From: Zygnema cylindricum
Taxonomy: Eukaryota > Streptophyta > Zygnematophyceae > Zygnematales > Zygnemataceae
Direction of reading: 5' to 3'
Length of the DNA stretch: 64,000 bases
NCBI GenBank assembly: GCA_037447655.1
Contig: JBBHKE010000028.1
Span: forward strand, 38,572-102,571
In this document: positions 36,348 through 47,100 of the stretch, in pieces
How positions within the stretch are numbered: the stretch's first letter is position 1
Layout of the letters: each line of letters begins with the position of its first letter
Position numbers and translations under genes: made by a program
The notes under the pieces: generated by a model
Databases searched by the model: none
What the model was told of the DNA's origin: nothing
The model's input: only the letters and a program-made list of their open reading frames with translations

Positions 36348-37058
36348 TGTTGGAATTATGCGATCTTTGGCGATTCATTTGTATTGTTAGTGATTTCTTG
36401 GTACCGGCAGCGATTCACTTGTACCAGCAAACTTTTTGCCGATTCACATTAGGTGACGTGACGTGACGCGACAAATCGAGTTGTACGAAATTTGATGACG
36501 ATTCCACTAATCTTCATTTTGTGTACAGATTGTGTCAAAATCGAGAAGCCGCACATTGTGGTGGAAAACAACAAAACGACATCATCTGATTGCACCACTC
36601 ATTAGGCATTTCACCACAAGATGATAGATAAAAAGATATAAAGTGATTCAAGGCATGTAGAATAGTTATCTCATGGAAATGGCATGCATATCACTCTCAG
36701 ACCCGGAATACTCTCAAGATTCATAGAAGAAGGATTTACTTTATTTGATGATAACTCTTTGTACATTTTTTATTAGGATTCAGATCATACATAGAAGGAG
36801 AATGCAGCTTTATTAAAGTTAGTTCGTAGGAACAATTTGTATTCCAATCGGGGCTCACTTCGGCTTACGCCTTGTGGCCATTTGACTATAACTACATTTC
36901 TGGAGCTGCCTAAACCAGTCCAATTTATTGATTTGTTTCTATGCCTCTCGCATTGCTATCTACTTAGTGGTTCCTAGAGGCTAAGTTTCGCTGTGTATAG
37001 ATTTCATGTGTTTATAAGTTGGGTGCGCACTAGCTTATAGGACCTTGCAAAATTGATA
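36348..37058 (+). repeat. 3' LTR of the LARD-like element
   Basis: Starts TGTTGGAATTATGC after the polypurine tract GAGTGGGAG (36339-36347) and ends AATTGATA, followed by TATGC, the presumed target duplication. The terminal CA has decayed to TA. Confidence 0.85.
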
Positions 37059-37141
37059 TATGCAGCCTACATTAGTTAACTATCATTTTTGTACTATTTT
37101 CGATAATAAAATACAGTGTTGTACGATAAACACCTTCAGTA

Positions 37142-37304
37142 CACCACATTATTCATGAAATAAACATGGACTGTTAACGCTAATTTACAAAAATTGTAAT
37201 TAACGTCATGGAAAAACTACATTTATTAATTGTATTTCAGGTATCAGTGTCAAAATTTAGGGTTGCCGATATGGAGTACATAAGGCTAAAAACGATTCAA
37301 GGTG
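37142..37304. mobile_element. MITE, 163 bp (short subfamily)
   Basis: TA|CACCACATTATTCATG...CGATTCAAGGTG|TA. Nearly collinear with the copy at 43289-43455, sharing GGTATCAGTGTCAAAATTT-like and GCCGATATGG(A)GTACATAAGG blocks. It lies 5 bp from the next MITE. Confidence 0.85.
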
Positions 37305-37311
37305 TAGAGTA

Positions 37312-37521
37312 CACCACGAATCGCTATTAGCGTTAACAAATTTTTAAGTGTTAAAACACAATGAGTGTGATAAACACTAACTGGGAGTTTGGGGATTTTC
37401 AAAGAAAATCAGTCACTCTTATTTTCTTTTTAGGGTTATTTAAATCACTCTATTTAAGGATTTGGGTAAATATTTAGGGGCGCCGACTTAGCGTGATTAA
37501 CCCTAATAACGATTCGCAGTG
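37312..37521. mobile_element. MITE, 210 bp
   Basis: TA|CACCACGAATCGCTATTAGC...CTAATAACGATTCGCAGTG|TA. Internal GATTTTCAAAGAAAATC and GGGGCGCCGACTTAGCG blocks match other copies. In tandem with the MITE at 37142-37304. Confidence 0.88.
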
Positions 37522-37849
37522 TACTGTAGTACCGGTTTATCGATATGAAAAATCGATAACATCGGTTTTTTATTGCGATAACACCATTTCTATAACTATC
37601 TGCGACAATTGTACAGTTCTTATCCCAAAGCTGTATGTTTATGTTGTTTTACTGAACTTACATTTTTAAGTTGTAAAGAGTACAAAACATATTTTCAAAC
37701 ATGGCATTCCACGTTATATACACTAAAATATATAATACACAATCATTATATAAATAAGAAAACTTTGTTCGCCTTTCTGGAACCTTTATATAGGTGGTGT
37801 GTCAGTCAAGGATTTTTTCTGTTCGTCCACACTATAGACGGCCGTACCG

Positions 37850-38400
37850 CTGGCACGATGTAGCGTTGCCGCCCGTCGCGTTACAGACCTTTGTACCGCT
37901 GGCATAATTTTATGCTGTCGCCTATCAGCGTAATTCTACGCTGCCGCCGGTTGGCGTGATTTACGCTCCCGACAGCTAACATAAATCTACGCTGCCAACA
38001 GTTGGTATAATTCTACGCTGCCGCCCGCCCGCTAGAAATTTTCTACGCTGCCACCGGCCGGCAATTTTCTACGCTGCCGGTTATTGGCAATTATCTATTG
38101 TGCCGCCGGATGGCAATTTCCTACGCTGTCGTCGACAGGCAATTTTCTACGTTGCCGACGGATGGCAATTTCCTACGTTGTCGGCCGCTGGCAATTTTCT
38201 ACGCTGCCACTTGCTGGCAATTTTCTACGCTGCTGCCGGCTGGCAATTTTCTACTTTGCCACCGGCTGGCATAACTTTACGATGCCATAATTATACGCAG
38301 CCGCCGGGTGGCATAATTCTACGCTTGCCAGCCGTCGCTGTTTATACTACCGTTGGCGTAATATGACATTGCCAACCGTCGGTGTACAAACCGCCAGACC
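37850..38400. repeat. About 26-bp GC-rich minisatellite
   Basis: Degenerate head-to-tail copies of roughly CTACGCTGCCGCCGGCTGGC plus AATTTT; clear steps at about 38043, 38069, 38095, 38121, 38148, 38173, 38199, 38226 and 38252, with looser copies on both sides. The open frames across it are translations of the repeat. Confidence 0.85.
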
Positions 38401-38414
38401 GCTGGCACAATGTA

Positions 38415-38952
38415 CACCGCGAATCGTTATTAGTGTTAATAACTCTAATTTGGGTTCTTAAAATTTTGATTTTTTTCCTCAAATACGATACATGATTTTA
38501 ATTTTTCCTTGATGTTAATTAAGGTACCGTACAAAATAGCGTAAAATACGAAAGTACAACAAGATCTAAATAGTGTGGCGTACGGTCGATGTCAAACAGT
38601 ACATAAATAAACCTTTTCAAGTGAAACTTTTACAAAAAATGAAATTAAATCAGATGCGCACGCATAGGAACATGCGCTCAAAAAAAGAAATTAGTCTGAC
38701 ACCTAAATTAGTCTGACATGTATGGATATTTAAATTTCACGGCGGCGTACGATTTCTAATATTTTGTACGCATACATATGTTAATGTATACAATCGTACA
38801 GAGAATATTTCATTTTTGTTATTCCCAAATTAGCATTAAGCCAAAAATACAATACACCTTTTAAAAAAAAAAACAAATTCTTAATTAGCATCAATTACGG
38901 TAAATTACCTTCAACACTATTTAAACTTTGACACTAATAACGATTCGCGATG
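38415..38952. mobile_element. MITE, 538 bp (long subfamily)
   Basis: TA|CACCGCGAATCGTTATTAG...CTAATAACGATTCGCGATG|TA. Its right half is the reverse complement of 15403-15660. Confidence 0.82.
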
Positions 38953-39889
38953 TAACGTTGCTCTACGATTGTCCACAGTACGGACCGCCGTACCGCTGAC
39001 ACAATGTGACGTTGCCGTGCGTCGGCAGTACGGGCATGATAAACAGGACAGGTACATGCCTGTGTAACGGGCGTTGATTTACTATTTTATAAAGTACTAT
39101 TCCATAGCGTACAATTTTTTTTCCACTTATTGCCGATGAGGAATTTTTTGTTCTCGAGCCATATATCGGTAATCCTCACAGTTCGATAACTGATATCTAT
39201 TGGTATCGCTTTAATGGACATCATTTTTTCCCCGATACACAACAGTTGTAAATGGGGTTCACACCACATGCATTACAATTGAGGACAGAGGTTCCATTCT
39301 TACTATGCGCACGCATGAAACACCCCAAAAATAATGAATATGCGCACATAAAAAAATTCTTTTTTTATTAAGTGCGTTGACCGAATTTGACTTAATTATA
39401 AAATAAAAATAAGAAAAACTCGGAAACATGTAATCAAAAACGAAAAATTATACGACAACTGAATCAAAATTTTACCAATGACAACGCTACCTCGTTACTA
39501 AACAAGTTAACTAGCAACCATGTTGCTTTGTCGCTAAAACATTGAACCAATAACAGTGACAAGGCAACGGAAGGAAGTACCGGTGCCGACAACAACTCAG
39601 GGCCAATGAGAATTGAGCGCCGGCGACAACTCAATTCATGCGCTCTCTTGGGGCCTTGTTGACACTTAGCTTTATTAATCCATGTTAACATTTAATAATG
39701 AAAAATTGAAAGTTAAAGCAAAAAATGGCCATGTTACATCATTTTAACATTAAAAAATGACAAATTCATAAAAAAAGCAAAACATAACAATTTTTTTATT
39801 TTCGTGAGGCAAATGGCAAAGTATAAACATAAAAAATTCGCTCAACTCATTCATGGGCGTGAATAAGGCTACATCCTCTATCTCTCAAC
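38953..39889. other. Intergenic, no gene seen
   Basis: A short stretch about 38990-39040 resembles the preceding GC-rich minisatellite (TGACGTTGCCGTGCGTCGG). The remainder is AT-rich with no recognised ORF, RNA or repeat. Confidence 0.5.
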
Positions 39890-40234
39890 TCTAAATCTAG
39901 GTCATCAAGGTCTTGGTCCACCTCCTCTTCCACTAACCCCGGTTCCTCTTCCTCCACAACTATCATACCCTTGTCATAGCTAACATCCCTAGTTTATTGT
40001 GATTACCTAAGATTGCTAAGGCCCAAACCATGTCATAAGTCCTTTTGCTTGCTCTGTTTTTTAGAGTGAATATGGTCATAGGTCACAGAAATCCTCTCAC
40101 ATGAGCTGGCAACTAAGCATTGGGTAAGGACCTTATTTGCTACAAATAGCAAGATAGACGTGACAGTTCCAAATTGCTGCCATCACTTCCACCCAGACAT
40201 CTTGCTAGCCTAGGATTCTGTTACCTTGTTCCTT
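39890..40234 (-). pseudogene. hAT transposase C-terminal dimerisation domain relic (part 2)
   Basis: Minus-strand translation gives ANKVLTQCLVASSCERISVT followed by YDHIHSKKQSKQKDL, matching the plant hAT C-terminal dimerisation signature (hydrophobic helix, SSxCERxxS, HIHxKKRNRL), then an acidic tail (EEEEPGLVEEEVDQDLDDLD) as in many DUF659/hAT transposases. Stops are present. Continuous with 41143-41470 once the solo LTR is removed. Confidence 0.7.
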
Positions 40235-41142
40235 ACAAATCTGTAGTCTCCATTGACCCATATACTTGGTAGCCTATATAAAGCCTCTTGGATAATGTAT
40301 TCCCCCTTGACTTTCCCAATTAATAAGTGCCACCGTGGCACGCAAGTATTTTGACTAGCCTCACCCTTGTGAGGACTCGACTCCCTTGAGTCAAAGGCAA
40401 AGAGAATTGTTGAGTTTGCTCCTCTGAGCAGTTAATTATGGCTCGCCAAAGATGGCCTATAAAGAAAAATGGTCACGTGGAGAGAGGGGCCTCAAAAAGT
40501 TATAAGTCTTAGAACCCCTACTCAGAGCTACCTACTATTGAACCCTAGACCAATCAGAAGAACCCTTGACCAATCAGAAGACTGGCAGTACACAAAGGTA
40601 CAATGGCCGTAATACTTTGGGTACGGCCATTGTACGACATGGACTTCTTGCTGACGCTGTCAACGTGGGAGCCATGGTTGCTCCTCCCATCTTTTCTAGT
40701 AACCAATGGTGTGGCGCCACGTCGCACTGCGGGAATTAATGACTGAAAGCCGCCAAAAGTTCACTCCGGATTGAGGATTGTGAAGCTACCCGTCCGATCA
40801 AATGTTTTATGCGGTCCGATTCGCGTCCGCGCTCTTTGTAGAATCTATGTGTTGTTTCGGTTTGTTAATTGTGTTAAATAAACTTGCCGGTGAACATATC
40901 TTTTTATGTTAATCAAACCCCATATGGGTATCGATTCTTCTACTACTTAATGGATTGGGCGGCAGGTTACTATAGACAGGAAGGGACCTAGGATCAAATC
41001 TAGGTATGTCCATCACTTTGTTAACTTGTCAATCTGTCTGTTCTAGTCCCTCCCAAACTATGGGGCAGCCATGGTCTCTCTCTCTCTCATTTTTAGTTAG
41101 AGACTTTAACTAAGAAGTGAATAATAATTTCTTCTTTTCAAC
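40235..41142 (-). repeat. Solo LTR of the copia family, inserted in a hAT relic
   Basis: On the minus strand it starts TGTTGAAAAGAAGAAATT (41142) and ends near ATTTGTA (40235), aligning end to end with the LTR at 3917-4796. Flanks read GGGAA before and AGGAA after on that strand, an imperfect 5-bp target duplication. No PBS or coding sequence on either side, so the interior was lost by LTR-LTR recombination. It contains a perfect 14-bp-stem hairpin (40598-40635). Confidence 0.85.
40598..40635. promoter_or_regulatory. Perfect 14-bp hairpin in LTR
   Basis: GTACAATGGCCGTA (40598-40611), 10-nt loop, TACGGCCATTGTAC (40622-40635). Related, less perfect versions occur in the LTRs near 4424, 9330-9380 and 370-410. 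Function unknown. Confidence 0.7.
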
Positions 41143-41470
41143 ATTCCCAAAGACACCCTCCAAACCTCTTTAATTAGTAAACTTAATGTATGCTTTGGCC
41201 AGGTCTTCCACAATTGTCAACATCCTATCAAAGATGGTCTAGAAGCCTTCCATAACTCTTGCCCATATTTAAGACTTTGGTACTCGGGACGAAGTACATA
41301 GCCGACTACACGTATGGGGCTTTCTGCCATCTCCCATTTGACCACCAATGATATCTTTAGCTCCTCCAAAATGTGCACTCGTTCGGAATACCTCTCCTCC
41401 ATTGCTTCATAATTTATGTAAGTATTGTCAAATCATGTAGAAACCATAATAAACCTTCCCCAAATTGGTA
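41143..41470 (-). pseudogene. hAT transposase relic (part 1)
   Basis: The minus strand reads YEAMEERYSERVHILEELK then ESPIRVVGYVLRPEYQSLKY. The second part matches the region before the hAT dimerisation domain (typically HxAAYLLNPKYxY). It continues past the solo LTR into 40234-39890. Upstream DUF659-like sequence beyond 41470 is too decayed to call. Confidence 0.6.
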
Positions 41471-41883
41471 TTAGATGGATAAACTACAGTTCATATTTGT
41501 TGGCACGAGGTCATGAAACCAATATGGAGTTAATATCACTATTTGTTTTTGTAAAATAAAACGATTCATGGTAGAGTTTTGTAGTCGTGTTACAACCGTC
41601 AGAAACTGTACGCTCGTCTACAACCGTCTTAGTTTCGTAAGTAGTGTAAGTGGTTTTTCATTTTCAAACATGAGAATTGTCCAAAAAGTACTATGGAGAA
41701 TCTTTCAATTAACAGTATAAGTAAGATTAAGTTATTGTTACATGGCATTGATCGTGCGAATTACATGTACGAAAATAGCTACGTACAAATAAACAAAATA
41801 GGCGCAATTAGAATTTGAACGCGTGTGGTACTAACCCTATTTAGTATTCACATGTCGGTTGTCCAAAGCGTTTGCTCGCTTAA

Positions 41884-42611
41884 GGGTGACGTTCCATTAG
41901 GCGAAAAGTGGCGTAGTTTAAAGAAATCTGAGATCCTTTGTACCAAATCGTACCGCCTATTTTGATTTTATACGAAAAACAACATTACAAACAATCTTGC
42001 CAATACTCTCCGAAGGTCTTGGAGGTAATACTGACCGTCGGATGTTCATTTGCGAGGAGTTCGCTTCATTTTTTTCTTTAACTGTCAACCCACCTTGAGG
42101 AGGTGGGTTGTGGGTTGGCAGATACAGAAAAAAAAATCGTGACACGCTGGACGATTAAGCTACGTGTCATTATGGAAAACCAACGAAAAATCTTAAGATT
42201 TGCACATGACACGCGCTTTCCAAAATACAACCGAAAAAAAAAACGAAATTTCGTAACATTCCCTCGTCACGCTATTTTCGGTAACTTATGTTAGGTACAC
42301 TATTTCTCTCAAAGGACTTTGTTATGTTCTAAAACTGAAACCCTAAAAAATGAGCTGGTGTCTTCAAAAAGTAAAAAAGTTTTGTCGTATGATTACTTTG
42401 TACGCAAGTACATGGTACGCAAGTCAAGATTTGAAGTTAAGTTTGTAGGTGCTAAAAATCAGAAAGATATTCAATATCGAATCGTAGCTTGTGTGGCGCC
42501 AGTCAATTTAGAACACGTGGCTTACACTCTACGTGATGGAACATTGACTTAATAGACCCAATCTATAGAGTTTGACGTACAATTACCTAAACGTATGATG
42601 GAACTTCACCC
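41884..42611. mobile_element. PIF/Harbinger-like non-autonomous element A, 728 bp
   Basis: TAA target duplication on both sides (41881-41883 and 42612-42614). Termini GGGTGACGTTCCATTAG and ATGGAACTTCACCC are inverted repeats. Collinear with element B at 55635-56370 (AAAACAACATTAC, CTTGCCAATA, CGTGTCA, AACCCTAAAAAA blocks). A central hairpin CAACCCACCT/AGGTGGGTTG lies at 42086-42110. The TWA target site and GGG-starting TIRs fit Tourist/PIF-Harbinger elements. The short open frame at 42319-42552 is not supported as a gene. Confidence 0.8.
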
Positions 42612-42614
42612 TAA

Positions 42615-43870
42615 TTCCTCAATGATTATCGAACGAGGCCGTCGGGTGCTGCCCGGCTCCCGACCGCCGCCCCCCGGAATCGGCGCCCGGAATCTAAGCT
42701 TACCGGAAAATAAAGGAACTGTTTGGTGCCGCCCGCCTCCGGAAAGAAAGAAGAAGTATCGGTGCCGCTCGGATCCGTACCGCTTCCCAGAATGTGCGCT
42801 AGCCAGAAAAACCCAGAAACGGTCTGGTGCCGCCCGGGCTTCAGAATTCACGCCCGGCACAAAAATAAAAAACTCTGCGCGTGACCGGCGGTCATCTACG
42901 GGGAGCGATATCTTCCCCCCCGGATGCCGCCGACACCTAAAATCGAACGGCAGATCTTTACGCCGCGATCCTTCGGAGAATCGCGATAACGTTCTTAAGC
43001 AATGATGTCAAAAACCAGAAAAAGACAAAAGCGGCTCGGTACCCACTTGTTCGCAGATGGAACCTTCCCTAGTAGGCTTCCAACGTCACGCAGATACGAC
43101 CTTTTTTTAACCTAAAAACTGGGCCAATGGAAGCAACTGTTACAATTGTAGACTTGAGGGAGCACAGACTTACAACGCCGTTCGCCCATGAAAAGAATAA
43201 AGTACGAAATGAAAATGATTAGAAAAGTACAGAGTACAGTACTTGCTGAATGGTCACCACACTGTTGTACGAACAAACCACTTCCGTACACCACACTATT
43301 AATGAATACAGTACGGTCATACCGTTGACGCTATTTTACTAGAACCGTAATTAATGTCAAAGATAAATTAGATTCAATCACTGTATTTCGGGTATCAATG
43401 TCAAAATTTTGGGGTGCCGATATAGCGTACATAAGGCTAATAACGATTCACGGTGTAGCTCTCGGACGTTTCTTACAGAGCGAGTGGAGACGCCGAAAGT
43501 GATTTGGAAAAAGACAAAAAAATAAAGTCACACGTGTCGTTTTCATGGGTTACTGATTCGATCGTATCTAGGAGGATATTCGGCTTGCGCCGTTTTTATC
43601 ATAAAGAAGGACAGGTGAGCGAGAATCTAAACAAAGCAAACTATTCACTAAACGACAAAATAAATTCGTACACAAGCGAGCCGCAGTTTTATAATTTTTT
43701 TAGGTTTGCTGTCCACAGGATCGTACTCTCTGTACTCTTCCTGGAGTCCGTACGGAGGAGCGGTCCCCAATTGCAGGAAAAAGACAAAGTAAAGTACAGA
43801 GCCCATAGTGAGCGTCAGTGTAAAAGTGTCAGATGTACTTCTGTACCTTCCACCTAATTGTTAGGGTTTG
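42615..43870 (-). repeat. Dispersed repeat, copy 2
   Basis: Reverse-complement partner of 27980-29936, carrying a 167-bp MITE (43289-43455) at the position where copy 1 carries its composite MITE. Ends are undefined; no intact coding sequence. Confidence 0.7.
43289..43455. mobile_element. MITE, 167 bp (short subfamily)
   Basis: TA|CACCACACTATTAATG...ATAACGATTCACGGTG|TA. Close relative of 37142-37304. Confidence 0.86.
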
Positions 43871-44174
43871 TACTTTAGATTCTTTCTAGATGACGTTCCG
43901 GATTCTTTCTGGAATAGCACAATGACACAAAACGACAAAATAAAGTCAAGAGCCAATTTTCCACGTCAGTGTAAAATCGTTAGGTAAGCTCCCCACCGTC
44001 AGTGTACGGATGCGTACTCTCCACCCTTCCTCGAGGAAGCTCAGGGCGGTTCGCACGTGTGAAAAATGTCCATAAAGTGAAGAGTCGACTCGACTTAAAA
44101 ATACGATAAACTTTCTCCGCAAATAGAAAACATCTCTCTTTTCGAATCCTGTGTGACGTGACGAGTGGGCAGCT

Positions 44175-47100
44175 ATGGCGGCCGCTTTCTCTATCGCGGC
44201 CATGTTACTCTTAGCATGCCACGTGGCACACGTCACGGCATTTGATAGCATTCCAGACGTGGATGATACAGATAGTACGTTTTTCCCTCCCTTCCCCTTC
44301 CACTCTTCCCTTTCTTTTTATCTGCAGTTTTTGTTTTTACATGTCAAAAATATCTTATTAACATCTTATACACATATCTCATGAATATCTTATAAATTAT
44401 TGTTATTACTAAGAAAGATAATATAGACCATTTTACCTCCTTGTACCTTCCACTCTTCTCCCCTCTTTCTTATCATCTGCAGTGCATGTGTTCACACGTG
44501 CTAATCTCGTACGGATTCACTATTTTAACGCACGTTTGTCGCTATTGCTGTTTTGTCGTTTTCTGCCGCAGGGGTGCCTCTGGACGCGGTATTAGTAGCC
44601 ATGGGTCAGGAACTTTCTGTTAATTGTTATGAAGGATATATACTCTGCGACGAGGAGGGTCGGGTGGTTGGGATGTGAGTCTCGCTCCCTGCCCTCTCTC
44701 TTCTGCGATTATAACGCACTGAATTTCGCACTGAATGGCGCACTGAATGGCGCACTGAATGGATTCATAAACTGCATGTACCATCTGCTGAAATAATTTC
44801 GCACTGAATTTTATTCTGAAGCTCCATGTATTGTCTGTTGAAATGATTTCGCACTGAGTTTTATTCATAAGCTCCATGTATTGTCTGTTGAAATAATTTC
44901 GCACTGAATTTTATTCTGAAGCTCCATGTATTGTCTGTTGAAATGATTTCGCACTGAATTTTATTTTGAAGCTCCATGTATTGTCTGTTAAAGTGATTTC
45001 GTAATGAATTTTATTCTGAAGCTCCATGTATTGTCTGTTGAAATGATTTCGCACAGAATTTTATTCTGATGCTCCATGTATTGTCTGTTGAAATGATTTC
45101 GCACTGAATTTTATTGTGAAGCTCCATGTATTGTCTGTTGAAATGATTTCGCACTGAATTTTATTCTGAAGCTCCATGTATTGTCTGTTGAAATGATTTC
45201 GCACTGAATTTTATTCTGATGCTCCATGTATTGTCTGTTGAAATGATTTCGCACTAAATTTTATTCAGAAGCTCCATGTATTGTCTGTTGAAATGATTTC
45301 GCACTGAATTTTATTCTAAAGCTCCATGTATTGTCTATTGAAATGATTTCGCACAGAATTTTATTTTGAAGCTCCATGTATTGTCTGTTAAAGTGATTTC
45401 GTAATGAATTTTATTCAGAAGCTCCATGTATTGTCTGTTCATATGATATCGCATTGAATTTCACTCAGAAGCTCCATGTATTGTCTGTTGAAATGATTTC
45501 GCACTGAATTTTATTTTGAAGCTCCATGTATTGTCTGATGACATGATTTCGCACTGAATTTTATTCTGAAGCTCCATGTATTGTCTGTTGAAATGATTTC
45601 GCACTGACTTTTATTCTGAAGCTCCATGTATTGTCTGTAGAAATGATTTCGCACTGAATTGTGATTCACAAAATATATGCACAGTCTGTTGCAATGATTA
45701 CGGATCGAATTTCTTACTGATTTCTTATTTGCATATTGTGGGAACTCTTGGTTCGATGCTTGGGCGCTTGGGAAGCTTAAGAAAGTAATGCGGGGGGAAT
45801 GGAAAAGGGAAAAGTCGAGAGTGGAGGGCGGAGAGAGAGGAGGACAATAGACAACTAGTGTGATATCCATTGGGAGGGGGAGGTTAAATATTTCTTTAGG
45901 CATTATAGATTAAGGCCGGAAGATTAATCAAACTCATGCAAGGATAACGAGAGAGGGGTGTAGATAACGAGTGAGGGTTGTGGAAGCCTTTTATGACAAA
46001 TGCGCGTGTAGGAAGAGAATTGAAGATGTCGTGGGTGGAGGGAAAGAGAATGGGGTTGTGTGGAAGATTGAGGGAACTCTTCCAAAGATCGAGAGGGGGA
46101 GTTATAGATTACCCATACGTGTGGATTTTGGATTTCTAGGAGTGGGAGGAAAGAGGAGGGAGGAGAGAGAAGCAAAGTTCTTGTTTGGGTATATATGGGT
46201 GGCGGGTGCGAATCATTATTTGGTACATAGTATAGGAGAGGGGGGAAGGGAGGGAGGCAGAGAGGTTAAATTAACTTGTTAACGACCAATGACATGGGGG
46301 TCCAAAGATTTCTTGGTTGTGTAGGTGGGTGGGAAAGTGAGAATGAGGGAACCTCTGAAAGCAAATGGGGATTGTATGAATGTCTCTTTAAGTATATAAG
46401 AGTGGATGAGAGGGAAGAGAGGTTTGGGGAAGGAAAGGACCTTATTTTACAGCTTATTGGAAAGGGGTGTAGAAAAATTTCCAACTTTGGAACATCGGGG
46501 ACTCTCTCACCGCAGATTGGAGACCTTCCAGAATTACGAGAGATGTAAGTGAAAGAAAGGAAATCAAATGACTAAAATGCGTAAATCTTTTAATCGTTGC
46601 ATAAAACACACTAAAACTGAATATCGTGCTCCTTTTTCTTGTAAAATTTTGTTTTTTTCATAGGTTTGGAGTTGGTGGGGTCCTGTTACATTGGGGGTGA
46701 TTTTGGGCAACGGTTTATTTTTTCATATTTTTAAATTTGTTGTTATTTGCTCTATTTTTTCTCAGAGAATTTATTAACGTTTATTTGAGGGGAGGTATTC
46801 CATCGACCATTGGCCAACTGACAAAGATTGAAAAATTGTAAGTTTTATTACACTAAGTAGGGTGATGTTATGGATCGATAGTGTCAAAAGTAGATTAAAA
46901 ATGGACATGGTAGAGGGGAGAGCGGAAAAATATAATGGTTGAAGCCATGTGATTTGCATGTTAGACTTAGAATATTATGTTTTAACAAAAAAAACATCAT
47001 ACAGGCTCCTAAAAAAATAACGCTCCAATAATTCTTAACCCATCATACTAGATTTCTCAAATCGTTTTCAGTGTGAATAAAAGTAACAACTTGGTTCCCA

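Larger units (their letters stand above)
30761..37058 (+). mobile_element. Non-autonomous LTR retrotransposon (LARD-like), 6.3 kb
   Basis: Two direct LTRs (30761-31439 and 36348-37058), both starting TGTTGGA and TTATGC and alignable throughout, flank 4.9 kb. PBS GGTTATGGGCCCAC at 31440, polypurine tract GAGTGGGAG just before the second LTR, and a near-matching 5-bp target duplication (TATGT/TATGC). The interior is strikingly A-rich with few T on the plus strand and has no recognisable integrase, RT or RNase H. A weak Gag-like stretch occurs near 31703-31870 (LLDECDTIRLQLSEDERTLL). Ends typical of copia, interior non-autonomous. Confidence 0.85.

Noticed and set aside
38084-38366. Repetitive open frames with NFLRC-type periodicity
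   Set aside because: They follow the 26-bp minisatellite, which is present outside the frames too; not a repeat protein gene.
42319-42552. 77-codon frame inside Harbinger-like element A
   Set aside because: Not conserved as an open frame in element B; no transposase motif.
44620-45903. Minus-strand frames with repeating IISTDNTWSFRIKFSAK-like segments
   Set aside because: Produced by the 50-bp minisatellite within an intron of the plus-strand LRR gene.
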